A stretch of 64,000 nt of DNA from CAVQCA01 sp963763115 (lineage in GTDB: Bacteria; Pseudomonadota; Gammaproteobacteria; UBA9214), in assembly GCA_963763115.1 (NCBI GenBank), contig CAVXNM010000078.1, forward strand, positions 1 to 64,000, written 5' to 3'. Of this stretch, positions 44,677-53,764 are shown in pieces; position 1 is the first letter of the stretch, and the number at the start of each line of letters is the position of its first letter. Both the position numbers and the translations under genes were made by a program. The notes under the pieces were generated by a model. The model saw only the letters and a program-made list of their open reading frames with translations. It made no database searches and was not told the origin of the DNA.

Positions 44677-45618
44677 ATGCTGTCAAGGGTGGCGGAAAGA
44701 CTTTACTGGATGGCGCGCTACCTGGAGCGCGCGGAAAACACCGCGCGTCTGGCCAAGGTCTACAGCTACCTGATGCTCGATCTGCCGAACGGTGTCGGCC
44801 TGAGCTGGCAGCAACTGATCGACATCACCGGCAACCAGGAACTCTACCGTAAACACCATCGCACGGCCGGTGAACGCAATGTCATGCGCTTTATCCTGAG
44901 CGAACCGGAAAATCCCGGGTCGCTGATCTCGGCGCTGTCCATGGCGCGAGAGAACGTCCGTACCACCCGCGACCTGGTGCCGAGCGAGGGCTGGGAACAC
45001 GTCAATGAGCTGTATCTGTTCGCGAAGAAGAAACTCGCCAAAAAGACTCTGCCGAAGGGTTTGTACGAATTTCTTTCCGAAATCATCATGCGCTGCCAGC
45101 AGATTACCGGATTGATGGCCGGCACCATGAGCCATGGCGATGCCTACCAGTTCGTGCGCATCGGGCGCAACCTGGAACGTTTCGACATGACCTCGCGCAT
45201 CATCGACGTGGGCTCCGCCACGCTGCTGGCCAAGGGTGCCGAACTGGAACGCCTCGAAGGACGTCTGTGGACCTATCTGCTGCGCGCGCTCAGCGCCCAC
45301 CAGATGTACCGCCAGTACGTGCGGCGACAGATTCGGCCGGATTCCGTACTCGGCTTCCTGCTGCACGATATGCATTTCCCGCGCGCCATGGCGCACACAC
45401 TGGGTGAGATCCAGTCCTGCATTACCCTGCTGCCGCGCCACGAGGAAACTTTGCAGAGCATCTCCGAACTGTCAACGCAGGTACTCGCCTCTGATGTCGG
45501 CACACTCTATCCGCTGGGTTTGCATGCGTTCCTTGACAAACTGCAGCTGGAACTCGGCGGACTGCATCAGGAGATCGTCCACACCTGGTTCGCGCCGGTT
45601 GCGGATCAGCCGGCCTGA
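44677..45618 (+). CDS. Alpha-E domain protein (Anbu-associated)
   Basis: A 313-residue all-helical protein beginning MLSRVAERLYWMARYLERAE, the signature start of the alpha-E family, with TARLAKVYSYLMLDL next. The C-terminal block ARGMAHTLGEIQ-like RAMAHTLGEIQSC is also family-typical. It starts 1 bp after the ATP-grasp stop, so the two are translated together. The function is unknown, but it accompanies the ATP-grasp in Anbu loci. No transglutaminase is present between 43 and 48 kb, although it is a usual third member. Confidence 0.88.
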   Translation: MLSRVAERLYWMARYLERAENTARLAKVYSYLMLDLPNGVGLSWQQLIDITGNQELYRKHHRTAGERNVMRFILSEPENPGSLISALSMARENVRTTRDLVPSEGWEHVNELYLFAKKKLAKKTLPKGLYEFLSEIIMRCQQITGLMAGTMSHGDAYQFVRIGRNLERFDMTSRIIDVGSATLLAKGAELERLEGRLWTYLLRALSAHQMYRQYVRRQIRPDSVLGFLLHDMHFPRAMAHTLGEIQSCITLLPRHEETLQSISELSTQVLASDVGTLYPLGLHAFLDKLQLELGGLHQEIVHTWFAPVADQPA

Positions 45619-45657
45619 CCACGGCCGGATCGAAACGCCGGGAGGAATAGTCCCGTG

Positions 45658-46416
45658 TCAGTCCGCGTTTACTGCAACGCGCTCGGGCTCGCTCCAAGTG
45701 AATCTGTGCAGTTCCGCGAAGGCTTCCTTGATTTTCTGATCCCAGGCGGTCTTGATTTCCAGGAGATAGGAATCGTCGGCCGGGAACATGAAGTGGCGGC
45801 GCACGTTGAGAGAGTCCTTTTCGTAGAGCAGGATATCGATTGGCGGCCCGACCGTCGCATTCGAGCGCATGGTCGAATCCATCGACACCAGCGCGCACAA
45901 CGCCGCCTCCTCGAGGCTGGTCTCGCGGGTAATGATGCGGTCGAGAATCGGTTTGCCGTACTTGATCTCGCCGCTCTGCTGGTAGGGATTCTCGGGCGTG
46001 GCCTTGATGAAGTTGCCTTCCGGGTAAACCATAAACACGCGGTGGTTGCCGCCCGCCATCTGCCCGCCGAGTATGAACGTGGCGCTGGCATCGAAGGATG
46101 AGCCGGCGCTTGCCTGGACATGTTTCTGTTGCTGTGCGGAGCTGAGCTGGCCCAGATATTCCGCGGCCTCGGTCATATCCTGTACCAAATTGAAATTCGG
46201 CTCATTGCCCTGCTTGATGTCGCGTTTGATCTGGGCGATCACCGACTGGGTCGTGGCGAGATTTCCTGCGGTCAGCACTACGAAGGCGCGTTCACCTTCG
46301 ATACCGAAGGTGAACATCTTGGTGTAGGTGCTCAGGTGATCGACACCGGCATTGGTGCGCGAATCCGAAGCAAATACCAGGCCTTTATCGACTGTGATGG
46401 CAAGGCAATAGGTCAT
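45658..46416 (-). CDS. Anbu, bacterial proteasome-type peptidase
   Basis: A 252-residue Ntn hydrolase beginning MTYCLAI. Removal of Met1 exposes the catalytic threonine. Asp17 of the processed chain in FASDSRTNAG and a lysine at about position 32 in TYTKMF complete the expected proteasome-type site. No propeptide is present, unlike 20S beta subunits. Anbu forms an open helical or ring assembly related to HslV, and its substrate is unclear. It converges on the alpha-E gene, with 39 bp between the two stops. A near-consensus -10 (TATAAT at 46495-46500 on the minus strand) lies 79 bp upstream. Confidence 0.9.
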   Translation of the reverse strand: MTYCLAITVDKGLVFASDSRTNAGVDHLSTYTKMFTFGIEGERAFVVLTAGNLATTQSVIAQIKRDIKQGNEPNFNLVQDMTEAAEYLGQLSSAQQQKHVQASAGSSFDASATFILGGQMAGGNHRVFMVYPEGNFIKATPENPYQQSGEIKYGKPILDRIITRETSLEEAALCALVSMDSTMRSNATVGPPIDILLYEKDSLNVRRHFMFPADDSYLLEIKTAWDQKIKEAFAELHRFTWSEPERVAVNAD

Positions 46417-46776
46417 TGACTGAACCCGTTCATTCTGGCTAGCTCATGGTTATCAACCATGGTAGAGAGTCGCCGTGAGCGGCGTCAACAGCTGATTATA
46501 ATACATTGTATTGCCTTGTAATTATTCTAATATCCCAAGCGCATATATGTATCTGATCCCGCGACGGTGGTCGGTTGCACTGACCGCACTGCCGATGGCG
46601 AAATTTGACCCGTCCGGCGGCGGTCGTCCGGAATGTTCGCGCATGCGGTTGCTGGCGTGTTATGCCGACTGTAAACAGTGGTCTGGAAACCGGATGACCA
46701 ACGACCAGATCAATAGACAGCAGGATGCGGCAGATAAAGACAAACCCCGGTGAGCCTGTCTACGAGGAAGTTAAAT
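46417..46776. other. Divergent intergenic region, AT-rich, with a candidate Anbu promoter
   Basis: A 360-bp region between Anbu and the methyltransferase. On the minus strand it has TATAAT at 46495-46500 and a palindrome ATGGTTATCAACCAT (46446-46460) between promoter and start, a possible operator. An 80-codon open frame at 46511 lacks support and I do not call it a gene. Confidence 0.45.
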
Positions 46777-47988
46777 ATGTCAGACACCATTTTGGCCAGT
46801 GCCGAATTTTTTATTCGCTGGCAATCGAATGATGCCCGGCATACCGATCATGAATATTTCGCCGCTGTCGATTTCTGGCGCGATATCTTTCCCGCCGATC
46901 TCGGAGAACGCCTCCAGGCGGCGGGACCGGGTGTAACCCTGGAAACCACCACGGCAGCGGGCAAACTCATCCCCGGCGTATCCGCCAGCGCCCGCCACGA
47001 CCTGCCCCGTCGGGGAATCGACATGGCGTTTGCAACTCACCATCTGCCGGGGCCGTTTCGCGGACGTTTCTACCCACGCGGCTGGCTGGCGGACTGCACC
47101 CCGATCGATGGAATCCTTGAGGGCGACATGCAACCGTTCCGCGTAGCCGGCCTGAGCGATGACCGCATCCAGATCGATCTCAATCACCCGCTGGCCGCCT
47201 ATCCGCTGACGGTTGGCGGAAACATCCATGAAATCTCGGCGATCCGGGATGAGCACGGCGGTCGCTCTAACGATATCGTCGCCGACATCGCCCACCATGG
47301 GTCGGGCATGCAATGCCGGCCCGCAGAGGGTGCCGTCGATTTTATCCACCCCCGGGCCTTCGCACGGGAAGATGACTCGACGGATATCGATTTCTATCAC
47401 ACACCACGCCTGGTGCAGCACATCGATGCCACGGCGCGTGCGATCATCAACCGTCGCTATCGACGCTCGATCGCGCCGGACGCCAGGGTGCTGGACCTGA
47501 TGAGCAGCTGGGTTTCGCACCTGGACGGCATCGCGGATTCCATAGCAGTATCTGGACTTGGCATGAATGCGGCAGAACTGGCCGGGAATCCACGGCTTGC
47601 CGACTACGTGGTGCAGGACCTCAACCGGGAACCCCGGCTGCCGTATGCGGACCGCAGTTTTGATGTGGTGGTGTGCAGCGTATCGGTGGAATATCTGGTT
47701 TCGCCGTTTGATGTCTTCGCCGAGGTGGCGCGCGTGCTCAAACCGGGAGGGCACTGCATCGTCACTTTCTCCGACCGCTGGTTTCCGCCGAAGGTCATCC
47801 GGTTGTGGACCGAGCTGCACCCCTTCGAACGCATGGGGTTGGTGCTGGAGTACTTCCGCCAGACCGGGCGGTTCGCCGACATGGCCACCGAAAGCTGGCG
47901 CGGCTGGCCGCGCCCCGGGGATGACAAGTACTACCCGCAGCGACGGACGGCAGACCCGGTGTTCGCGGTGTCAGGGCAGCGTGGCTGA
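46777..47988 (+). CDS. SAM-dependent methyltransferase with an FKBP/SlyD-like N-terminal part
   Basis: A 403-residue protein. The C-terminal half is a class I methyltransferase (ARVLDLMSSWVSHL with the first loop, LPYADRSFDVVVCSVSVEYL and ARVLKPGGHCIVTFSDRWFP). The N-terminal half contains QIDLNHPLAAYPLTV, which closely resembles the NHPLAG strand of SlyD-type prolyl isomerases, and DFWRDIFPADLGE before it. A fused isomerase-like domain is unusual. The target is unknown. The GAGGAAG ribosome site and ATG 46777 are clear; an upstream GTG is less likely. Confidence 0.82.
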   Translation: MSDTILASAEFFIRWQSNDARHTDHEYFAAVDFWRDIFPADLGERLQAAGPGVTLETTTAAGKLIPGVSASARHDLPRRGIDMAFATHHLPGPFRGRFYPRGWLADCTPIDGILEGDMQPFRVAGLSDDRIQIDLNHPLAAYPLTVGGNIHEISAIRDEHGGRSNDIVADIAHHGSGMQCRPAEGAVDFIHPRAFAREDDSTDIDFYHTPRLVQHIDATARAIINRRYRRSIAPDARVLDLMSSWVSHLDGIADSIAVSGLGMNAAELAGNPRLADYVVQDLNREPRLPYADRSFDVVVCSVSVEYLVSPFDVFAEVARVLKPGGHCIVTFSDRWFPPKVIRLWTELHPFERMGLVLEYFRQTGRFADMATESWRGWPRPGDDKYYPQRRTADPVFAVSGQRG

Positions 47989-48142
47989 ACCCCCGGTGCC
48001 GCACCATTGGCCGCAGTGGTAACATGCTGTCAATGACGCAACGCGTGAGCTCTTGAGCATTACCTAATTCATGACGCGATACAGTTCGTCTTGCAGACAT
48101 GCCGCCGGGCTACGTAAACACATGGAATCATTGCAACACAAC

Positions 48143-48176
48143 ATTTCCGTGTTTTTCCGTGTACTCCCGTGGCCAT
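48143..48176. repeat. Right-end half copy of the ATGGCCACGG repeat family
   Basis: ATTTCCGTGTTTTTCCGTG at 48143, then TACTCCCGTGGCCAT to 48176. It is the reverse complement of the left ends of the full elements. It lies just upstream of the hemH start. Confidence 0.6.
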
Positions 48177-48209
48177 AAAATCATTTCCGGAATACCGCGG
48201 GAGCCGACT

Positions 48210-49256
48210 ATGACAGAGTCCATCGGGAACCATCGCCCAGCCGAACATCCCGCGGTTGCCAGTGGTGGCATCGGCGTCCTGCTGGTGAACCTCGGTACTC
48301 CAGACGCCCACGATACCGCCGCCGTGCGCCGCTACCTCGCCGAGTTTCTGTCGGACCGGCGGGTGATCGAAATGGCTCCCTGGCTGTGGCAGCCGATACT
48401 GCATGGCATCATCCTGCGTACCCGCCCCGCGCGGGTGGCCGAGGCCTATCACAAGGTCTGGTTTAACGAGACCAACGAATCACCGCTGCGTTACTACACC
48501 CGCCGCCAGGCGGAACTGCTGGGCGAGCGCCTGGGCAAGGGTGACAACAGACTTCTCGTCAGCTGGGCCATGCGCTATGGCAATCCCTCAATCGAGGAGC
48601 AGATGGACGCCTTGCACAAGCAGGGTTGCGAACGCGTGCTGATCGTGCCGTTGTATCCGCAATACAGCGCCTCCACCACGGCCACGGTCAATGACCGGGT
48701 CTTCGAGACGCTGAAGACCATGCGCTGGCAGCCGGCACTGCGCTGCCTGCCGCCCTATTACGATCACCCGGCCTACATCGAAGCTATTGCGCAGTCGATA
48801 GATCAGCACATGGCGGCGGGTGAGCAGCGCCCCGAGGTGATACTGGCTTCCTTCCATGGCCTGCCACAGGAATACTTCGACAAGGGTGATCCCTATTACT
48901 GCCACTGTGCCAAAACCACCCGCCTGCTACGTGAGCGGCTCGGTCTTAGTGAACAGCAGCTGCGCATGACCTTCCAGTCGCGCTTCGGCCCGAAGAAATG
49001 GCTGCAACCCTACACCGACAAAACTCTCAAGGCGCTGGCCCGGGAGGGCGTCAGGCACCTCGCCGTGGTCATGCCGGGCTTTGCCGCCGATTGCCTGGAA
49101 ACCCTCGAGGAGATGGCCATGCAGAACCGCGACCTGTTCCTGGGACATGGCGGCACCCGCTACGATGTCATCCCCTGCCTGAATGATTCAGAGACGGGGA
49201 TCGATATGCTGCATAACCTGGTCGCACAGGAACTGGCCGGATGGATTGCAACCTAG
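48210..49256 (+). CDS. hemH: Ferrochelatase (HemH)
   Basis: A 348-residue enzyme that inserts Fe2+ into protoporphyrin IX. GVLLVNLGTPDAH (about residues 22-34) and ILASFHGLPQEYFDKGDPY with the catalytic histidine are the hallmark blocks, and VVMPGFAADCLETLEEM (about 295) is the C-terminal site. It is the last step of protoheme synthesis, at the inner membrane face. I place the start at ATG 48210. The frame upstream is open to 48099 but runs through the repeat. Confidence 0.95.
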   Translation: MTESIGNHRPAEHPAVASGGIGVLLVNLGTPDAHDTAAVRRYLAEFLSDRRVIEMAPWLWQPILHGIILRTRPARVAEAYHKVWFNETNESPLRYYTRRQAELLGERLGKGDNRLLVSWAMRYGNPSIEEQMDALHKQGCERVLIVPLYPQYSASTTATVNDRVFETLKTMRWQPALRCLPPYYDHPAYIEAIAQSIDQHMAAGEQRPEVILASFHGLPQEYFDKGDPYYCHCAKTTRLLRERLGLSEQQLRMTFQSRFGPKKWLQPYTDKTLKALAREGVRHLAVVMPGFAADCLETLEEMAMQNRDLFLGHGGTRYDVIPCLNDSETGIDMLHNLVAQELAGWIAT

Positions 49257-49305
49257 GAGATGGCGCGGTTGTTGCGGCAAGCTGGACTTTAAATCGGGGA
49301 TATAT

Positions 49306-50331
49306 ATGAAAATGAAACAGCAGGTGTCAGTAATGGAAGCCGTTGTCATGCGAGCTCCCGGCGGGGCCGAGGTGCTGCGGCACCAGAAAGTTCCCGTGCC
49401 CGGGATCATACACGACACGGACGTGCTGGTCCGGCTCAGAGCGGCAGGGCTAAACCCTGTCGATGCAAAACTGCGACAGAACCCCGGCAGCTACTCGATG
49501 CCATTGCCTGTGGTGCTCGGCTTCGACGGTGCCGGCGTGGTAGAGGCGACCGGCAGGGAAGTCACCCGCTTTGCCCCAGGTGACGAGGTCTACTTCTGCC
49601 ACCCGAGCTTCGGCGGGCGCTCGGGCTGTTATGCGTCCTACACGGTCGTGCCCGAAATCCTGCTGGCACGCAAACCGGCGCGCCTGAGTTTTACCGAGGC
49701 CGCGGCCGTTCCCCTGGCGCTGATCACCGCATGGGAATCGCTGTTTCAACGGGCCGCTGTACAGGCCGGCCAGAAAGTGCTCGTGCATGGCGGAGCCGGC
49801 GGGGTGGGCCACCTCGCCATCCAGTTGGCAAAACAGGCCGGGGCCGGTGTTTGCACAACCGTCAGTTCGGAGACCAAGGCAGCGTTCGTGAACTCCCTGG
49901 GTGCGGATGAGCACATCTACTATCGTGACGAGGATTTTACGCAGGCGGTACTGCGCTGGACCGCGGGTCAGGGCGTCGACGTCGCACTGGACACCGTCGG
50001 CGGAGAAACCTTCGAGCATACCTTTGCCGCCGTGCGCTATGCAGGCCTGGTGGTCACGCTGCTGCAACCCGCAGCCAGTACCAACTGGGGCATCGCACGC
50101 CAGCGCAACCTTGGCATAGGACTTGAGCTGATGCTGTCGCCGACTTACCTTGAGATTGCGCAGGCACAACGCGCGCAGTCACGCATCCTTGAAGCGTGTG
50201 CAGCGCGCTTCGACAACGGGGAACTCAGGGTCTGCGTGACACAGACCTGTTCCCTGAAAGATGCGGCGCTGGCCCATCATGAGCTGGAGAGTGGCACACA
50301 GGTCGGTAAACTGGTCCTGGAAATCGATTGA
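49306..50331 (+). CDS. Zinc-independent MDR-type alcohol dehydrogenase / quinone oxidoreductase
   Basis: A 341-residue medium-chain dehydrogenase/reductase. GADILVRLRAAGLNPVD-like VLVRLRAAGLNPVDAKLRQ opens the substrate domain, and VLVHGGAGGVGHLAIQLAK is the NADPH-binding Rossmann loop. Several cysteine and histidine zinc ligands of true alcohol dehydrogenases are absent, so this is probably quinone-reductase-like (NADPH-dependent). The preceding GGGGA ribosome site supports ATG 49306. It begins 49 bp after hemH. Confidence 0.85.
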   Translation: MKMKQQVSVMEAVVMRAPGGAEVLRHQKVPVPGIIHDTDVLVRLRAAGLNPVDAKLRQNPGSYSMPLPVVLGFDGAGVVEATGREVTRFAPGDEVYFCHPSFGGRSGCYASYTVVPEILLARKPARLSFTEAAAVPLALITAWESLFQRAAVQAGQKVLVHGGAGGVGHLAIQLAKQAGAGVCTTVSSETKAAFVNSLGADEHIYYRDEDFTQAVLRWTAGQGVDVALDTVGGETFEHTFAAVRYAGLVVTLLQPAASTNWGIARQRNLGIGLELMLSPTYLEIAQAQRAQSRILEACAARFDNGELRVCVTQTCSLKDAALAHHELESGTQVGKLVLEID

Positions 50332-50649
50332 GTGATGGGCATAATGGCAGGCAACGGTGACGTCGCCATTGCAGCCAGACTGCCACCCATCGCATGACCT
50401 TCCGGTAATTCACTTTTTCCCGGCCGCTGTTGCACAGATGACCGCTGTAAAACGACCATTCCGGTCCGATCCAGAAAACATTCATCATCGCGAATCAACG
50501 CAAACCACGCGCGGGGATGTATTCCATGTCCGATTCCAGCCGGATCACAGAACAGGCGACCCTTATATATTCCGGAAGATTGCCAATATATTGTATTGAG
50601 GCGGTCAGGAAGTGCCGCTGGAATTGAACCATGAGGTCAAGGTGATCCT
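50332..50649. other. Gap without a recognisable gene
   Basis: A 318-bp region with an AT-rich patch (GCCAATATATTGTATTGAGG, ending at about 50600). It may contain the promoter of the cysteine-rich gene. I find no coding frame. Confidence 0.4.
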
Positions 50650-50877
50650 ATGTCAGTTTACGGTCATGATCTGAGGAGTTGTGCAACGTGCGCCTATTGG
50701 GGTGGCTCAAGGAAGGCCGTCAACATGCGGGCCGGCATGAATGTCGATCACTATGAAACGGGACCCTGCGCCCACCTCAACAGACGGGGCGTGCAGTGCA
50801 GTGAGAACGCCGTATGCCAGGATTACCTGATGTGGTCCGCCATTAAAGACCGTTTACTGAAAATTATCACGGGATAG
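50650..50877 (+). CDS. Small cysteine-rich protein
   Basis: A 75-residue protein with five cysteines: SCATCAYWGG (C11, C14), GPCAHLNRRGVQC (C40, C50) and AVCQDY (C56). The pattern suggests a zinc or iron-sulfur site rather than disulfides, since no signal peptide is visible. I do not recognise a named family. It is isolated between the oxidoreductase and rof. The CAAGGTGATCCT ribosome site supports ATG 50650. Confidence 0.7.
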   Translation: MSVYGHDLRSCATCAYWGGSRKAVNMRAGMNVDHYETGPCAHLNRRGVQCSENAVCQDYLMWSAIKDRLLKIITG

Positions 50878-51211
50878 ATCCTGTCCGCCCCGACAGAATT
50901 CAATTTCACCGGGAAGCGTCATCACGGTTAATGACAGCCCGGACAGTGCTGTTCGTATTCCCCTTCAGCAGAAGATTCGCGGACTGTTATCACTGGAATA
51001 TCCCGAATGGACGCCGCCTGTTTGCCGGTACTGGACCGACGGCGAGTGTTGCTTTGAACGCGGTTTAAACCTGAAGTACACTTTGCCAGCGTCTCACCAG
51101 TCGATGCCATGATGACGTCGTCGGACGCGGCTTCGAAGCGGCCGTATGAAATCGTGGCGAAGAAATGATTCGATTATCCGCCATAATGCATCAAGCGCAG
51201 GAATGAGCAGA
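50878..51211. other. Gap without a recognisable gene
   Basis: A 334-bp stretch. A minus-strand frame of 60 codons (50928-51110) has no good ribosome site or family signal, so it is not called. I see no clear terminator or repeat. Confidence 0.4.
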
Positions 51212-51454
51212 ATGGAGCCGACCGATTACACGCCGATTGATTGCAGCTCGTACAGTGAATACGAGCTGGCCATCATGCATGGAAAACGACTGCGGGTAAG
51301 CTGGCGTGACGCGGAGGGATCTCCCCGTATCGAGGTGCTGGTACCGGTCGATCTGCGCACACGGCAAGGCGAGGAGTTTCTGGTGGCAACCGACCATTTC
51401 GGTGCTCAACGGGAAATCAGGCTGGACCGAATACTGGGCTACCAATGCCTCTGA
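51212..51454 (+). CDS. rof: Rho-binding antiterminator, Rof/YaeO family
   Basis: An 80-residue protein. YTPIDCSSYSEYELAIMHGK followed by LDRILGYQCL at the end is close to the Rof pattern (P-I-C/D-x-Y-D-x-L-E-L-A ... L-D-K-I). Rof binds the Rho primary RNA site and reduces termination. ATG 51212 follows an AGGA ribosome site; ATG 51203 is an alternative. It is followed after 60 bp by a Ycf46-type AAA ATPase. Confidence 0.85.
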   Translation: MEPTDYTPIDCSSYSEYELAIMHGKRLRVSWRDAEGSPRIEVLVPVDLRTRQGEEFLVATDHFGAQREIRLDRILGYQCL

Positions 51455-51514
51455 GGTCACTGACCCATCGCCCGGGGATTACCCGCCGGGTGCAATGACA
51501 TCGGCCTGACCAGC

Positions 51515-53008
51515 ATGTTTAACGGAAATCGGCGGACGGACGACAGCCATGATCTCGAGTTGCTGTTGCGCTCCCGTGTCCCGTTGATCGTGGTGGAATC
51601 CCGGGATGAAACGCGGGTCACACGGCTGTTCTCCACGCTGGCGCTGCGGCTCGCCATACCGGTGATGGCGTGGTCTTCGACCAACGGCCTGCATCGCATA
51701 GACTACGAATCGGTGCCCCAGCGCCATACCAGTGAACCGCGTCAGGCGCTGGGACAGATCAAGGCCACGACCCAGGCCACAATTTACCTGCTGCTGGACT
51801 TCCACCCCTACCTGGATGACCCCTACAACATCCGTCTGCTGAAGGAAATCGCCCTGGACTATCCCCGCCTGGGACACACACTGGTGCTGATAAGCCACCA
51901 GCTTGAGATTCCCCCGGAACTGCGCAGCTACAGTGCGCGTTTCTCCCTTTCCATGCCGAATGCCGAACGTCTGGAAGAAATTATCCGGGAGGAGGCAAGT
52001 CACTGGTCAAAGGTCAATCACGGCAAAAAGGTGAAGACGGACCACCGGATACTGGACCTGCTAGTGAGCCAGTTGCGCGGCCTGACGGCAACCGATGCAC
52101 GCCGGATTATCCGTAGCGTCATCTACGATGACGGGACCATCAGCAGCGAGGACCTGAACCGCGCCGCACGGGAGCGCTACACCCTGCTGGATAACAATGG
52201 CGCGCTGTCCTGTGAATTCGACACGGTGGATTTTATCGACGTGGGCGGTCTGGAGAATCTCAAACGCTGGATCAAGCGCCGCCGTGTCGCCTTTCTTGAA
52301 CCGGATGGAAAACTGGATATACCAAAGGGCATCCTGCTAGTCGGCGTGCAGGGTGGCGGCAAGAGCCTTGCCGCCAGGGCCGTCGCCGGAATGTGGAGAC
52401 TCGCGTTGCTGCGGCTCGACTTCGGCACGCTCTACAACAAGTTCTTTGGGGAAACCGAACGCAACTTGCGCGAAGCGCTCAAGTCAGCCGAGGCCATGGC
52501 GCCTTGCGTGTTATGGATCGATGAGATCGAGAAGGCCATCGCCGCCGGCGACTACGACAACGGCACCTCGCGGCGGATTCTTGGTAACCTGTTGACCTGG
52601 ATGTCCGAACGTACGGCAGCGGTGTTCATCGTCGCCACAGCCAACGTGATCGAACACCTGCCTCCGGAACTGATCCGCAAGGGACGACTGGATGAAATTT
52701 TCTTCGTAGACCTGCCCGATGCCGCTACCCGCGCCGAAATCTTCGCCATTCATCTGCGCAAGCGCGATCTCAACCCGTCCGACTTCAACATCCCGGCGCT
52801 CGCCGCGCTAACGGAAGGCTTCTCCGGCGCAGAAATCGAACAGGCCGTCGTGGCCGCCCTGTACCTCGCACGGGAGCAGCAGTTGCCGCTCAACACGGCT
52901 CATATCCGCAATGAACTGGTGCAGACTCAACCGCTTTCCCGGGTTATGACGGAGAACGTGAGTCGCCTGCGCGCATGGGCCAAAGACCGAACAGTATCGG
53001 CCAATTGA
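51515..53008 (+). CDS. AAA ATPase of the Ycf46 type
   Basis: A 497-residue protein. The C-terminal AAA module has Walker A GVQGGGKSLAARAVA (about residues 273-287), Walker B CVLWIDEIEKA (about 330) and the sensor/arginine-finger block LPPELIRKGRLDEIFFVDLP. The N-terminal half (LELLLRSRVPLIVVESRDET) is a distinct family domain that takes no ATP. The chloroplast and cyanobacterial Ycf46 group is linked to CO2 use, but the role in proteobacteria is unclear. All catalytic residues are present. Confidence 0.85.
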   Translation: MFNGNRRTDDSHDLELLLRSRVPLIVVESRDETRVTRLFSTLALRLAIPVMAWSSTNGLHRIDYESVPQRHTSEPRQALGQIKATTQATIYLLLDFHPYLDDPYNIRLLKEIALDYPRLGHTLVLISHQLEIPPELRSYSARFSLSMPNAERLEEIIREEASHWSKVNHGKKVKTDHRILDLLVSQLRGLTATDARRIIRSVIYDDGTISSEDLNRAARERYTLLDNNGALSCEFDTVDFIDVGGLENLKRWIKRRRVAFLEPDGKLDIPKGILLVGVQGGGKSLAARAVAGMWRLALLRLDFGTLYNKFFGETERNLREALKSAEAMAPCVLWIDEIEKAIAAGDYDNGTSRRILGNLLTWMSERTAAVFIVATANVIEHLPPELIRKGRLDEIFFVDLPDAATRAEIFAIHLRKRDLNPSDFNIPALAALTEGFSGAEIEQAVVAALYLAREQQLPLNTAHIRNELVQTQPLSRVMTENVSRLRAWAKDRTVSAN

Positions 53009-53400
53009 ACAAAAAATCTCAAATACATTGATGTCAAGTCATCGCAGACAGGCGGCAAGTTATTAACAATCCTGGCACGTCCAGCGGGGAAATGACGCAG
53101 AATCAAGGGTATTCCCGCCCAATTCATTATATGTAATTGTTTTACATCATTATATTATCTATAACGAAGGTCGCCACGGGTAGCAGGCAGGGAAACTGGT
53201 TGTTGCCGGCGCGCTATTCCTGTTGTTCTATCCACATAGTTATCCACAGCTTTCCTTATGGATAACTCATTGCCGCCAAATGGAATTGCAAAACATTCTC
53301 AGTCTACATCGACCGGCGCTTCAGCAACTGTGTTATGCTTTTTTGCACACCGGAACAACAACAATTGCCTGGGCGATGCCCGGCATGAACCGGAGGGACC
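53009..53400. other. AT-rich intergenic region with DnaA-box-like sites
   Basis: A 392-bp gap. It contains a run of AT-rich DNA (53121-53165, including TTATATGTAATTG-like sequence), then a perfect DnaA box TTATCCACA (53240-53248), a near match CTATCCACA (53228-53236) and TTATGGATAA (53256-53265). No dnaA is near. It is probably regulatory, or a DnaA titration site. Confidence 0.5.
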
Positions 53401-53760
53401 ATGCGAAACAAACCGTCCACCCCACCGCAAGATTTTGATGCCTGGTCAGCCCTGGCCAAGTCAAACCCACAGGCATTCGAGGATTGCCGGGACCGGATCA
53501 TTAATGAAGCTATCCTGCGCGCCCCGGCACGCAAGCAACTACGTCTGCGCCGGATGCAATGGAAGCTGAACCAGATACGCAAGACCTCACGCACGCCCAT
53601 GATCGCCTGCCTGCGGATGAACCGGATGTTATGGGAGGCGGTGATCGGTGACAAAGGGCTGCTCGACTGCCTGCTCCACCCGGATAGCTCACGACGACGT
53701 CCTGATGCCGTGAAGGACAAGCCTACGGCAAGGATCATCCCTTTCGGGCAATCCCGCTAG
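53401..53760 (+). CDS. DUF3135 domain protein
   Basis: A 119-residue basic cytoplasmic protein. DFDAWSALAKSNPQAFEDCR near the start and a helical NEAILRAPARKQLRLRRMQW segment match the DUF3135 family of gammaproteobacteria, whose function is unknown. It lies between the DnaA-box region and rpmE. Confidence 0.8.
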   Translation: MRNKPSTPPQDFDAWSALAKSNPQAFEDCRDRIINEAILRAPARKQLRLRRMQWKLNQIRKTSRTPMIACLRMNRMLWEAVIGDKGLLDCLLHPDSSRRRPDAVKDKPTARIIPFGQSR

Positions 53761-53764
53761 GCAC

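Noticed and set aside
46511..46753. An 80-codon plus-strand frame
   Set aside because: The start is a rare codon, no ribosome site is seen, and no family signal appears.
50928..51110. A 60-codon minus-strand frame in the gap before rof
   Set aside because: It is hydrophilic, has no ribosome site and no recognisable domain.
53121..53265. A chromosome replication origin (oriC)
   Set aside because: Only two or three DnaA-like boxes occur, and no dnaA, gidA or parAB genes are nearby.
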